Origin: Thermoplasmata archaeon | GTDB taxonomy: Archaea; Thermoplasmatota; Thermoplasmata; Thermoplasmatales; Thermoplasmataceae | Assembly (NCBI GenBank): GCA_021794355.1 | Contig: JAJYRA010000034.1 | Coordinates: 1 to 64,000, forward strand | Reading direction: 5' to 3' | Length of the DNA stretch: 64,000 nt | In this document: positions 1 to 8,949 of the stretch, one piece after another | Layout of the letters: the number at the start of each line of letters is the position of its first letter | Position numbering within the stretch: position 1 is the first letter of the stretch | Notes under the pieces: generated by a model | Database searches by the model: none | Told to the model about the DNA's origin: nothing | The model's input: the letters and a program-made list of their open reading frames with translations, nothing else | Position numbers and translations under genes: made by a program

Positions 1-1
1 T

Positions 2-937
2 GTAAAGCTGATCATAGAACCCATATTCGAAACCGACTTCAAGAACAGCAGCTACGGTTACAGACCTAACAGGAACGCAAAACAGGCATCCCTTGAGATA
101 AGGAAATATCTCAACTACGGATGCACACAGATTGTGGACATGGATATATCATCCTTTTATGACAACATTGATCACAAAATAATGATCTCACTGGTGAAGA
201 AGAGGATAAGGGATAGTTATGTTCTTCACCTAATCAGGGAATGGCTCAGAGCTGGTGTTGTATACGAGGGTGAAACAACATACCCAACCCTTGGCACACC
301 GCAAGGAGGTGTGATATCACCACTTCTTGCGAACATATACCTGAATGAGGTCGACAGATTCTGGGAGGAAGAAGGCAAGTACACGGCAAAGAAATACAAT
401 GCCCATCTTATAAGATGGGCAGATGATATGGTCATACTTGCCGGAAGCAACCCAGAAGCAATCATGGCAATCATGAGGAATCTGCTTAAGAAACTCAAGC
501 TGTCCCTGAACGAGGAGAAGAGCAGAATTACCACAGCAAAAGAAGGCTTTGATTTCATCGGTTTTCACTTCTTTCGAAGACACATAACAAGGAAGGGAAA
601 AGAGGTCACAATACTCCAGCCCTCAAGGAAAGCGGTAAAGAACTTCAGGGAAAAGGCAAAACAGGTACTCAACAGGAAGAATCTTGCCATAAACGAAGAG
701 GACGCTGTGAGGAGACTTAACTACCTGATCACCGGTTGGACTAATTACTTTAATCACACAAATGCAGGCAGAATATACAATATATTGCAGAAATTCATCG
801 ACTGGCTGTTCTACAAATTCATTGCATACAGGCACAAGAAGAGGCACCTCTCCATATCCGACAATATCTATAACCGAATTTACCACAATAAACTCCGTCC
901 CCTTAAAGGCATAATCCGGTATAGCGCCCGTGCGTGA
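2..937 (+). CDS. ltrA: Group II intron reverse transcriptase/maturase (5' end outside window)
   Basis: Reverse transcriptase and maturase that splices its host intron and drives retrohoming. The reading frame is open from base 2, so the N-terminus lies before the window. Visible parts are the RT entry segment (IIEPIFE, then SYGYRPNRNA), the first catalytic Asp block (DMDISSFYDNIDH), the TPQGGVISPLLANIYL block, the active-site box written here WADD, and a C-terminal maturase (GIIM) region with the GWTNYFNH core. No HNH endonuclease domain follows; the protein ends after the maturase part. It is followed directly by intron RNA domains V and VI, which fixes its identity. Trp at the first position of the usual YADD box is unusual. 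Group II introns are mainly known from methanogens among archaea, so acquisition by transfer is likely (inference). Confidence 0.93.
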   Translation, partial: VKLIIEPIFETDFKNSSYGYRPNRNAKQASLEIRKYLNYGCTQIVDMDISSFYDNIDHKIMISLVKKRIRDSYVLHLIREWLRAGVVYEGETTYPTLGTPQGGVISPLLANIYLNEVDRFWEEEGKYTAKKYNAHLIRWADDMVILAGSNPEAIMAIMRNLLKKLKLSLNEEKSRITTAKEGFDFIGFHFFRRHITRKGKEVTILQPSRKAVKNFREKAKQVLNRKNLAINEEDAVRRLNYLITGWTNYFNHTNAGRIYNILQKFIDWLFYKFIAYRHKKRHLSISDNIYNRIYHNKLRPLKGIIRYSARA

Positions 938-948
938 AGTCACAAGGA

Positions 949-1021
949 GAGCCGTGTGACCGAAAAGGTCAAGCACGGTTCGAAGCGGAAGGGTCTGGAG
1001 TAATCCAGACTTTTACCCTAC
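949..1021 (+). ncRNA. Group II intron RNA domains V and VI and 3' splice end
   Basis: Catalytic 3' part of the intron RNA. Domain V occupies about 949-981: GAGCCGTG pairs with CACGGTTC, an inner helix TGACC/GGTCA is capped by a GAAAA loop, and a two-base AG bulge interrupts the 3' strand. The AGC catalytic triad lies in the first GAGCC. Domain VI follows as a hairpin (GTCTGGA/TCCAGAC, loop GTAA) with an unpaired TTTTA on its 3' side that could supply the branch-point A. The sequence then reads ACCCTAC, so the intron probably ends at the AC near 1020-1021. Domains I-IV lie upstream of the window or around the coding region. Confidence 0.88.
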
Positions 1022-1305
1022 ACTGTCAATGCCATGTTAATTTTCCTCAAGAAAGGCAATAAAATTACCCAAGAATGCTAATTGAAATTTCCTCATTTCT
1101 TTACAGAGATGAGGAAAACAGGATGTTGAGTTTGACGAGGGGTTGCGGGGTAATGCCATAAATCAACTCTATTTATGATCTTCCTCACATTATTACAATC
1201 ATCAATTCAAACCATCCACACTTTCCTACCTATTTGGAGAACACCTTTACAGGAAGATGCTCAGCATTTAAATAGGAATCAACTCATTCTTACCTGAGGA
1301 GTAGC

Positions 1306-1953
1306 CTACAGATATGCCTTAATAGTAACAAACTCTTTCTCTATTTGGGTTCTTCTTTTACTTTTTCTAATCTTAAGGGCTCTGCTTTTGTTAAAATTCT
1401 CTATGTTAGCAATTCTTGCAGCAGAAATAACGTTGTCATGTGTTCTATGTGGCATGCTTGTCCCATTTTCATCCACTATGTCCACGGGCACATCCAGTGA
1501 GACCAGTTGTTTTTTAATCCTTTCCCTGTTTGGTTTATCTCCATTTCCCAACCTGACAGAAATAAATGAACTATTATAATCATTCATGATCTCAAATACT
1601 ATATTCCCAACAGACAGAACATCACTCAGTTCGAATGCCTCAACCAGTATTCGGTCTGCAAGGATAGCCACTCCAGGTTTTGGTCCAGGATCTATTCCTA
1701 TAAATACCTCCTTAAAATTCTTTTTTTCCATCAAGTATGGAATTGCCTTTCTGATTGCACTGATTCCTCTATCCTCTCTTATTTGATAATATTCAATCTC
1801 CTCATCAGAATTTGCACTTAAAATTACAGGAACATCTTGTGGAATTTCTTCGAGAGAATCAATGGATACAAAGGGCACATCCCAATTTTTCAATGCGTTC
1901 AGAACGTTGTAATAAAATCTGAAGTCCCGGGTGTAAATACCCAACCTTGCCAT
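1306..1953 (-). CDS. RNase H/RuvC-like fold protein of unknown role
   Basis: A 215-residue soluble protein. The core GIDPGPKPGVAIL (residues about 86-98, with Asp88) and a later acidic segment (VDENG, then HDNVISAARIA) are what is expected of the RuvC/RNase H-like fold, where carboxylates bind metal for nucleic-acid cleavage. I cannot assign a substrate. The C-terminus is basic (RKSKRRTQ), compatible with nucleic-acid binding. The start is ATG at 1953. It stands alone, with no partner in the same direction. The family appears to be archaeal, but a nuclease activity is inference. Confidence 0.6.
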   Translation of the reverse strand: MARLGIYTRDFRFYYNVLNALKNWDVPFVSIDSLEEIPQDVPVILSANSDEEIEYYQIREDRGISAIRKAIPYLMEKKNFKEVFIGIDPGPKPGVAILADRILVEAFELSDVLSVGNIVFEIMNDYNSSFISVRLGNGDKPNRERIKKQLVSLDVPVDIVDENGTSMPHRTHDNVISAARIANIENFNKSRALKIRKSKRRTQIEKEFVTIKAYL

Positions 1954-2384
1954 TCAAATAATAAATCATTTATTGCATTAAAACGTTTCTATGAATACTA
2001 TGGCGGAAATTGTCCGGTAGATTTATTGACATATACCATCACATGGCGATTGAATTTCACAAAGCATTGGTTTTGTCCATCAATTCATCATTGAAAACAC
2101 TGAGGCGATATCCTGTTTTCCAAAAAAGATCTCAACATATTTTAAATTCACCATGTTCTGGAACTTTGCCATGGTTACCCCACTATTTGCAAATATCCTC
2201 CTTGTAGTACCCATATGGATACTACACTATTAAATCTTCCAGGACACCGTATTTTTTTCAAGAAATGATACACAAATTGATAGTTTTCACAACGTTAGAT
2301 TACCGACATAGTATGAATATTCTCGTTTCCCTGACATTTTGCATGATTAATCAACAACTATATGCACTATCCATTAAAAACATT
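1954..2384. other. Intergenic region with one MITE-type end and decayed reading frames
   Basis: No convincing gene in this 431-bp stretch. At 1998-2012 the 15 bases CTATGGCGGAAATTG are identical to the left terminus of the miniature element at 38348, but the internal sequence and the opposite end are missing. On the minus strand a short frame beginning MAKFQNMVNL runs about 30 codons before a stop, and looks like debris rather than a gene. Probably the scar of an old insertion. Confidence 0.45.
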
Positions 2385-3728
2385 TTAAACATTTAAGTTT
2401 TGTAATTGTTTTCCGATCATTTCATCGGCAATTTCGATGAACTGTCTTTCCATTCCTTTGGGGATAGAGCCACCTGCTGCTATATCATGTCCCCCTCCGG
2501 AACCTCCAACTTTGGCAGTACATTCTTTCATTATTATGGAAAGGTTCAATCCCTTTTCTACCATTCTTCGATTACCCCTTGAAGAGATTAGGGTGGCCGT
2601 TTCACCTGCGTTGAAACCTATAAGGGGTTTGTCCTGGTTCACGAGGAAAAGCATCAACTCTCCGGATATGGCTCCTGTCATTTCGGAACCTGGAGCATAA
2701 AAGAATTGCAAATTTTTTTCAATTGTTATGGATTTAAACGATCTTGAAATATAATCAATCAACCTCGTTTCATATTTTCTTCTATTTGCTATCATCTCCT
2801 GTTTCAGTGACGTATTTCCTAGGAAGAATTCAACAGGGATGTTGTTATTACCATCCTCGGAATTTGCAACTATGGTTTTTGCAAGAGCAGATGCCGAAAA
2901 ACCATTTTCCAGAAAAAGTTCATCCTTTTCTATATAGGACAATGCTTCCGATTGGCAACCTTGAATGGAAAGCATATACCCAATGTATCTTGCAAGTTTA
3001 ATACAGTTTTCTCTGCTTAAATCATCAACTCTTGTATTGATGTCTATGGATAGACTTTCAAGCACTTTCTTCGTGTTTTCAAGGGACCCAGATATATTCT
3101 TGATAAAAGGATCTAATGAATAAACTAAAGCATCCAGAACCGTCTCTCCTTCTATGTTAAGAATATGCCTTTGTTCTATACCTTTGCCGTATTTCTCTAT
3201 TAGTGTTTTATTTATCCCCCTGAATCCGGAGATATCCTGTTTATCCGCAATTGCTCCTGATATCATAAAAGGCAAAAGATCGGAGTTAGACTCCTCTATA
3301 AAAACGGCAAAAATAAAAGCCATGGTGGCTCCGCATGCTTCTCTAGTTCCATCAATTCCATAATCTCGGGCATTTATATTCATTTCATCTTTCTTACTGT
3401 TATCGTAAAAATGATGATCTAGAACCAGTATCTCTTCATGGCCTTCCGGGACACGTTTAACCTGATCCGAGCCAGCATCGACTATAATTGTTGGAAGTTC
3501 AGGCTCTTCCATTATTCTCTTGGAAAAGCCGTCAGGTGAAAGGTCCCTTACAAATCCCAAATGGAACTTCTTACCATTTCTCACAAGCAAATTGCTTAAG
3601 ATTATAGCAGCGCTTGTACCATCACCGTCATAGTGGGCAAGTATTCTAATATAATCATACTTCTGGAAAAATTTCTTCCCCCTTTCGAGGGCCCCTCTAA
3701 AGTCATTATTTAATAAATCTGAAATCAT
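2385..3728 (-). CDS. DHH/DHHA1 phosphoesterase (archaeal RecJ-like nuclease)
   Basis: A 447-residue member of the DHH superfamily, whose archaeal RecJ-like members are single-strand exonucleases or GINS-associated nucleases in replication and repair. The metal-binding motifs are complete: HYDGDG (residues about 32-37), DAGSD (about 84-88) and LDHH (about 103-106). The C-terminal DHHA1 substrate-binding motif GGSGGGHDIAAGG is present near residue 415. It starts two bases after the uS15 stop, so the two are co-transcribed, an arrangement that fits housekeeping. Whether it acts on DNA, RNA or oligonucleotides cannot be read from the sequence. Confidence 0.88.
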   Translation of the reverse strand: MISDLLNNDFRGALERGKKFFQKYDYIRILAHYDGDGTSAAIILSNLLVRNGKKFHLGFVRDLSPDGFSKRIMEEPELPTIIVDAGSDQVKRVPEGHEEILVLDHHFYDNSKKDEMNINARDYGIDGTREACGATMAFIFAVFIEESNSDLLPFMISGAIADKQDISGFRGINKTLIEKYGKGIEQRHILNIEGETVLDALVYSLDPFIKNISGSLENTKKVLESLSIDINTRVDDLSRENCIKLARYIGYMLSIQGCQSEALSYIEKDELFLENGFSASALAKTIVANSEDGNNNIPVEFFLGNTSLKQEMIANRRKYETRLIDYISRSFKSITIEKNLQFFYAPGSEMTGAISGELMLFLVNQDKPLIGFNAGETATLISSRGNRRMVEKGLNLSIIMKECTAKVGGSGGGHDIAAGGSIPKGMERQFIEIADEMIGKQLQNLNV

Positions 3729-3730
3729 AA

Positions 3731-4171
3731 TTATTGTAGAACTTTGTTAAGTTCCCATTCATGTTTGAGATGTCCAGTTTCCTTATAATATCTTACCAAC
3801 CTAAGCATCTTTGACATTATGAGCGCTCTTTTTCTTCCATTACTCAGATCTTTCTTATTTAAGAGCATATGGGCTGAAACTTTCTTATACCTGTTTATGA
3901 GGCTCATCAGATCTTCAGGAACTTCACTGGAAAGATTATTCTTGGAAAGTATATCGCCCATTTTAGAATGCATTACTGACTTCACCCTTGGAATGCCATA
4001 TGAATCTCTTAATTTGATACCTATCTGGGAACCTGTTAATCCATCTTTTCGCATTTGAATAATAATCTCTTCCAATTCCTTTGGGCTTTGCTGTACCCAG
4101 TTGTGATCAACTCCATAGAATGAATTTTTTGATCCTGATTTTCCCTTTTTCCTTGTATGCATTCGTGCCAT
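3731..4171 (-). CDS. rps15: 30S ribosomal protein uS15
   Basis: Small-subunit ribosomal protein that binds 16S rRNA in the platform region. The 146-residue length and the archaeal N-terminus MARMHTRKKGKSGS are typical; the RNA-binding core around YKKVSAHMLLNKKDLSNGRKRALIMSK is preserved. The archaeal form carries an N-terminal extension relative to bacterial S15, seen here. ATG start at 4171. It heads an operon with the DHH phosphoesterase. Confidence 0.95.
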   Translation of the reverse strand: MARMHTRKKGKSGSKNSFYGVDHNWVQQSPKELEEIIIQMRKDGLTGSQIGIKLRDSYGIPRVKSVMHSKMGDILSKNNLSSEVPEDLMSLINRYKKVSAHMLLNKKDLSNGRKRALIMSKMLRLVRYYKETGHLKHEWELNKVLQ

Positions 4172-4708
4172 ATGCTTTACCTTTCTTTCCTTATGGTTTT
4201 CTTATTTATTAACCTTACATCATTTGTTTTCAGTAATAGGGGCGTATACATTGTAACTGGTTCATTTTTATGCTTTAACTTTCAGCGTCATTTTGCATTT
4301 TAATAAGGGCACTTTACCTAGTAACCTCATTCCATCTTTAGCATGTAATCCCTCAGTTAGAAGAATGATGGGCATATCTCCCATGGTTTTAATTCCTTCT
4401 TGCCAGAAGTCGCTCTGCTATTAATGCTAAACCATCTAACCAGTGAATGCATGTTAACGTTAGGAAATACACTCTCTGTCTACTTTCCATTCATCCACCA
4501 GTGGGGTGTTTAGTGCCTTTGTGGGGATAATTCACCAATCTCACCATACAAATTCTTGATTTTTTAAAAGAGAATTCCTGCTCAGAATTTTAAATTTGTT
4601 ATTTATAGAACTGGTAAAACTCCACTTTTAAGAGCTTTATAAAATCAAGGGCGTCTCCCTCAATTAATTTTGTGGTAAGGAAATTATATTAATTCAACAT
4701 GCAAGGTT
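4172..4708. other. Intergenic region with decayed coding remnants
   Basis: No intact gene in 537 bp. The minus strand carries two overlapping short frames at about 4260-4470, one containing SLVRWFSINSR and the other MGDMPIILLTEGLHAKDG, in different frames and each ended by a stop. They look like pieces of one frameshifted gene, perhaps a transposase, but I do not recognise the family. The right part (4560-4700) is AT-rich and holds the promoter region of the next gene. Confidence 0.35.
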
Positions 4709-5236
4709 ATGGAAAATTATTGTGTGGGGAATGAAAGTTATGTTTCAGATCTATGCTCCTTGAGAGGTAATGTAAAAATAGGAAGCAATTGTTCCATATT
4801 TGACTTTGCTTCTCTGAGGGCTGACATGGGAAAAATTGTGGTGGGAGATTTTTCAAACGTTCAGGATAATGTATCAATACATTCTGATCCAGGTTTCGAC
4901 ACGGTAATTGGAAAATATGTGTCCATTGGTCACAATGCTGTGGTTCACGGGTGTACTATAGAGGATGAATGCTTGATCGGAATGGGAGCAATAGTAATGA
5001 ATGGTGCAAAAATAGGACGAGGAACAGTTATTGCATCCGGCGCTGTGATTCTGGAGAACACGATTATCTCGGAAAACAGTATGGTAGCAGGAGTGCCGGG
5101 AAAAGTCAGATCCGCTTCCACGAAGTACAGAGAAATGGCTCACACAAATGCTGAGGAGTATGTTTCTCTTAAAAATCATTATCTAAATGGTGAATTTAGA
5201 AATTTCGTAAAAGATATGGACGGAAAAGGTCTTTAA
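4709..5236 (+). CDS. Gamma-class carbonic anhydrase-like hexapeptide-repeat protein
   Basis: A 175-residue left-handed beta-helix protein: imperfect hexapeptide repeats (such as VKIGSN, LIGMGA, AKIGRG) run through the first 130 residues, followed by a C-terminal helix. His58, His75 and His80 fall in the spacing used by Cam-type gamma carbonic anhydrases to bind metal in a trimer, so zinc or iron binding is likely. Members of this YrdA/PaaY-like branch often show little measured CO2 hydration activity, so the function stays open. The start is ATG at 4709; an ATG ten bases upstream is out of frame. A second copy of the family lies at 34531. Confidence 0.85.
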   Translation: MENYCVGNESYVSDLCSLRGNVKIGSNCSIFDFASLRADMGKIVVGDFSNVQDNVSIHSDPGFDTVIGKYVSIGHNAVVHGCTIEDECLIGMGAIVMNGAKIGRGTVIASGAVILENTIISENSMVAGVPGKVRSASTKYREMAHTNAEEYVSLKNHYLNGEFRNFVKDMDGKGL

Positions 5237-5273
5237 GTTCCCAAATCTCACAAAGTTCATCCTAAACTCATTA

Positions 5274-5284
5274 AATTATTATAC
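5274..5284 (+). promoter_or_regulatory. TATA box upstream of the TPR protein gene
   Basis: An AT-rich box (AATTATTATAC) centred about 28 bp before the ATG at 5308. This is the archaeal TBP-site spacing and suggests a leaderless or nearly leaderless transcript. Confidence 0.45.
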
Positions 5285-5307
5285 ACTTAAGGTATAATAG
5301 TAAAGGC

Positions 5308-8300
5308 ATGTTCAGTACTGACGATCCTAAAACGAATCTCAACAAATTTATTGAAAGATTTTTAGATTCAAACGACAAAAAAGATAAGGTTGAATTAGTG
5401 AACAAAATCGTTAAATTGCTGCAATCACCAGAATACATATTACTCATTCAGAACGATCTGGAAATAAGGGCCAAACTGGATACAATAGTTAGAGATATGT
5501 GGACTTCACTGAAAATATTCGATCCTGTAATGTTAAGAGCATTCTACATGGCAAACAGGGAAAGTGAAATCTGTCAATCCATTTACGCAAAGGCGCTGAT
5601 AAATGAGAAGGATGCAACTAAATGTAATGAATTTTTAAAATCCAATGTAAAAATTTTCAACACACCGGATATACTGGACAGTATCTATGAAATGGCAAAA
5701 TTAACCGGTCTCTGGGATTATGCTGCTCTCCTTCTCTCATTCAGTGGCATATTCGAAGAAAACATATTCAGGAACTATCTGACCAATAGCTCGTACGTGA
5801 TTAGCAAGGAAATAATTAAAAATTTCAAGTCCAGAAAATCGGGAAGGGAATTGCTAAAATTTCTTAAAATGATTACAACAGCGGATCCTGAAAATGCCGA
5901 ATATACCATAGATTATCTTGAAGCATTAAACGCAAATCTCGAAACGCCTTCACTGGTTTCTCTTCTTAAGGTAGTGGATCCGGCCATATTTACAAATGAA
6001 AATCTTCTATTACGTCTTTCCAGGTTGTATGTGGAAATAGGTGAATATAATAAGGCCAGGGACAACCTTCAAAAAATCATCTCCCTATCTCCGGATAATC
6101 AGGAGGCACTGGAACTCTATGTAGAATCGCTTGCAAAGACTATGGAATGGGAATTGATCATTGCATTGATATCCAAGAGAAGAAGCCTATTGCAGAGATC
6201 TGAAGAGATTGTAAACTTCTATTTACAGTCCTGTGTTGAAACAAAAAACTACCGGGAAGCAATTGATTTCCTTAACCAATCCGACTCAATCCTGAAACAG
6301 CCTGGAAAATCCCTTATTTATGCCATTCAGTTGTATGTTATGAGCAGGGATGTTGCTAAGGCCAAGAGCCTGTTTACAAAACTTTCCTCAGATTTAGCCA
6401 ATTCTAGGGAGGGCTTAAAGCTGTATTCCGAGATTTCAAGATTGGAAGGAAACACTAAAGAATATCTTTCGGGCGCAAAAAGATATATAAACTCTGCACC
6501 AGAGGACTCAAAATTCTTGATAAATTTTTTAAAGGAAATGGAGTCCCAGGGAAAATGGAAACAAATTCTGGAGTTAAAGGAAAAAACAAATCAGGTAATT
6601 TCAAAACAGGAGAGCATTCCGTTCTTCATATTGGCCAATCTAAATGAGAATAGAATAGAGGATGCTCTATCCCTCCTTACAGATCTTGATTTTCAATATA
6701 TTGATGATCGATTCCATAAAACTATGTTGAAAAACATGAGGACCAATAATGCATGGTTGGATTTCCAAAAAAATTCAGAAAAGATGCCTATCCAAATACG
6801 TTCCTACTTATCAATCCTGAAAGATTTTATTTATGGAAATTCTTTAAAAGAAAGTGATTTAAGCAATGTTAAGGGGTATATAGAAGGAAAGGTAATGGAT
6901 GCCCTGATTGAAATTACTGAAATCTGGAATCATCTGGACATGATGGAAATGGCAGATGTAGAAAGCAAATTGGGTCAAATATCATCTGCATACCTTGAAG
7001 ATCCTTCAGGCAATTCTGTCATTCTAAATTATCAAATGATAAATCTGTACATTCACACGGGGGAATACGAAAAAGCTGGAGAAATAATAAAACAGATACG
7101 CAACCAGGAGGATCCATATCTTACATATTACTCTGCTTTAATACAATCTTACACTAAATTCAACAAGTCCATTATAAATGGAATGGAAAAGGTTATTGAA
7201 ATCCTTTCCGCATCACCTTTCAAGGCACTTTTACTAGGAATGAAATTGGAAGATATGACTCCAGAGACCATCATTTCCGAGACAGAAAAATTGGTTAACG
7301 ATGGTGCATCACTTCATGTCCCCTGGAAAAAAATATATGAAAAACTTGAAACAGTGGATGGATCAAAATTGCTCAATTTTGTGGATCTTATGGAATTTTC
7401 TGGTACAGTGAGTCTGGAAACACTACGCATCCTACGTTCCTATAAGTTGAAGGAAAACCAGAGCGGTGATATTATCAAACTGGATAATCAAATATGTCAG
7501 ATGAAAAGGAAAACCGAGAGTGACATATTAAACTATATAATGGATGTAAAGGAGTATGGAACCAAGGAACAGCTAAACGCCCTTATAAGTGAATATACCT
7601 CTCTTGAACTCCCTCCTGAATTAAACAGCGTACTGGGAGATTATTATCTTACCAACAAGGATCCATTTTCTGCGGAATATTACTACAGGAAGAGCCTCGC
7701 AAAGATTAATAAAGAGGAAACAAGGGTCGGGCTCATAGAATCACTTATAAACCAGAGAAAATTTGAAGAAGCCCAGCAGATAATGGCTGAAATAAAGGAT
7801 AAAGATCTGTTTAGATTAAAAATATACGAAGCTTCTGGAAATATTGAACAACTATCACGGTCAATCAAAGGCATCGAAAAAATAAGCGCGGACATGGAAC
7901 CGGTCCTCGAGACCATAGTGGATAGATACTGGGAAAACAAAATATTGAGGAACAATTTATTATCTCTTCTCAAGCGAACCAATAATACAAGCCTTGGTCT
8001 TGATATATCATCCAGACTTATTTCAGATCAAAAATCTGGTGAAAGTCTTGAAATATTGAAATTGTTATATCGTAATAACCCCTCTGAGATCAGGATTATA
8101 TCTGTTCTCATTGAAAAATTAGCAGAATCAGGAAAGTTCGAAGAGGCCAATGTAGACTGCACGGCTTACTTAAAATCCAGTGCAAAGAGGGAGGATAAAA
8201 GAGAAATTCTATCACGGATGGAACGCATTAATTTTAACAACGGGCTCTATAAGGAAGTGCTGAAGTTATATCAGGCGTTCCCTGACCTTTTGAATGCCGA

Positions 8301-8949
8301 TTCCATTGAAGTAATAGTTCTGACGTTGATTAAAGCACAGGAGTATGAGGCGGCAGAAAATCTCCTATCAAAGCATCATCAGAAAGCTCTCAGTCATGAG
8401 AAATTTACAAGTCTCATGGGGGTGTTGAAAAAAAGTGAAAATCAATCAGAGATTACCATTCTTTCCGAAAGGCTAATGAAAGCATGCATCAGGCACAACA
8501 AATTTCTGGACAAAAGGGAGGCAGTTGTTTATACCAAAATTAAAGTTTCGAAAATAGACGAGATTTACGATTTTCTAACCTCGCCATCAAATTTTGAGGG
8601 TCTTGATCCAGAGTATCTGGAACAACAATCGTGCAGAATTCTGAAAAATATCTATAAGAAAACGGGAATCGCCAGCATTGAGGAACTCACACTTCCCATA
8701 TTTTTTCTAGGAAATGGCTCCAAAGATATTCAGACCGCCAAGATCATAAAGGATTATGTGGACGATTCCTATTACAATTACAGGGTAAAGCAGGTCCCAA
8801 AGGATCCCGTAACAATCAAGCTCTTACACGAAGCGGCAAAATTAAGCAACTTAAATCCGTTCATTTACAGTGTGATGTTCAATATTGGAATAAGGGGCTC
8901 CTTAAGATTGAAGGCTGCAGTTCAGAGCCTGGATGGCGGGATGTTTTAA
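5308..8949 (+). CDS. Giant tetratricopeptide-repeat (TPR) protein
   Basis: A 1213-residue soluble protein built almost entirely of helical repeats. Clear TPR units include the one around residues 235-270 (LYVEIGEYNKARDNLQKII, then LSPDNQEA) and later ones around YYRKSLAKI and KFEEAQQI. No signal peptide, membrane segment or catalytic motif is seen, so it is probably a cytoplasmic scaffold. Its stop overlaps the start of the next gene by one base (TAATG), so translation of the two is coupled and the proteins may act together at the membrane. I know no function for this family. Confidence 0.75.
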   Translation: MFSTDDPKTNLNKFIERFLDSNDKKDKVELVNKIVKLLQSPEYILLIQNDLEIRAKLDTIVRDMWTSLKIFDPVMLRAFYMANRESEICQSIYAKALINEKDATKCNEFLKSNVKIFNTPDILDSIYEMAKLTGLWDYAALLLSFSGIFEENIFRNYLTNSSYVISKEIIKNFKSRKSGRELLKFLKMITTADPENAEYTIDYLEALNANLETPSLVSLLKVVDPAIFTNENLLLRLSRLYVEIGEYNKARDNLQKIISLSPDNQEALELYVESLAKTMEWELIIALISKRRSLLQRSEEIVNFYLQSCVETKNYREAIDFLNQSDSILKQPGKSLIYAIQLYVMSRDVAKAKSLFTKLSSDLANSREGLKLYSEISRLEGNTKEYLSGAKRYINSAPEDSKFLINFLKEMESQGKWKQILELKEKTNQVISKQESIPFFILANLNENRIEDALSLLTDLDFQYIDDRFHKTMLKNMRTNNAWLDFQKNSEKMPIQIRSYLSILKDFIYGNSLKESDLSNVKGYIEGKVMDALIEITEIWNHLDMMEMADVESKLGQISSAYLEDPSGNSVILNYQMINLYIHTGEYEKAGEIIKQIRNQEDPYLTYYSALIQSYTKFNKSIINGMEKVIEILSASPFKALLLGMKLEDMTPETIISETEKLVNDGASLHVPWKKIYEKLETVDGSKLLNFVDLMEFSGTVSLETLRILRSYKLKENQSGDIIKLDNQICQMKRKTESDILNYIMDVKEYGTKEQLNALISEYTSLELPPELNSVLGDYYLTNKDPFSAEYYYRKSLAKINKEETRVGLIESLINQRKFEEAQQIMAEIKDKDLFRLKIYEASGNIEQLSRSIKGIEKISADMEPVLETIVDRYWENKILRNNLLSLLKRTNNTSLGLDISSRLISDQKSGESLEILKLLYRNNPSEIRIISVLIEKLAESGKFEEANVDCTAYLKSSAKREDKREILSRMERINFNNGLYKEVLKLYQAFPDLLNADSIEVIVLTLIKAQEYEAAENLLSKHHQKALSHEKFTSLMGVLKKSENQSEITILSERLMKACIRHNKFLDKREAVVYTKIKVSKIDEIYDFLTSPSNFEGLDPEYLEQQSCRILKNIYKKTGIASIEELTLPIFFLGNGSKDIQTAKIIKDYVDDSYYNYRVKQVPKDPVTIKLLHEAAKLSNLNPFIYSVMFNIGIRGSLRLKAAVQSLDGGMF

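Noticed and set aside
4709-5236. Serine acetyltransferase or sugar acyltransferase for the hexapeptide protein
   Set aside because: The three His residues in gamma-CA spacing and the short length favour the carbonic-anhydrase-like branch over acyltransferases.
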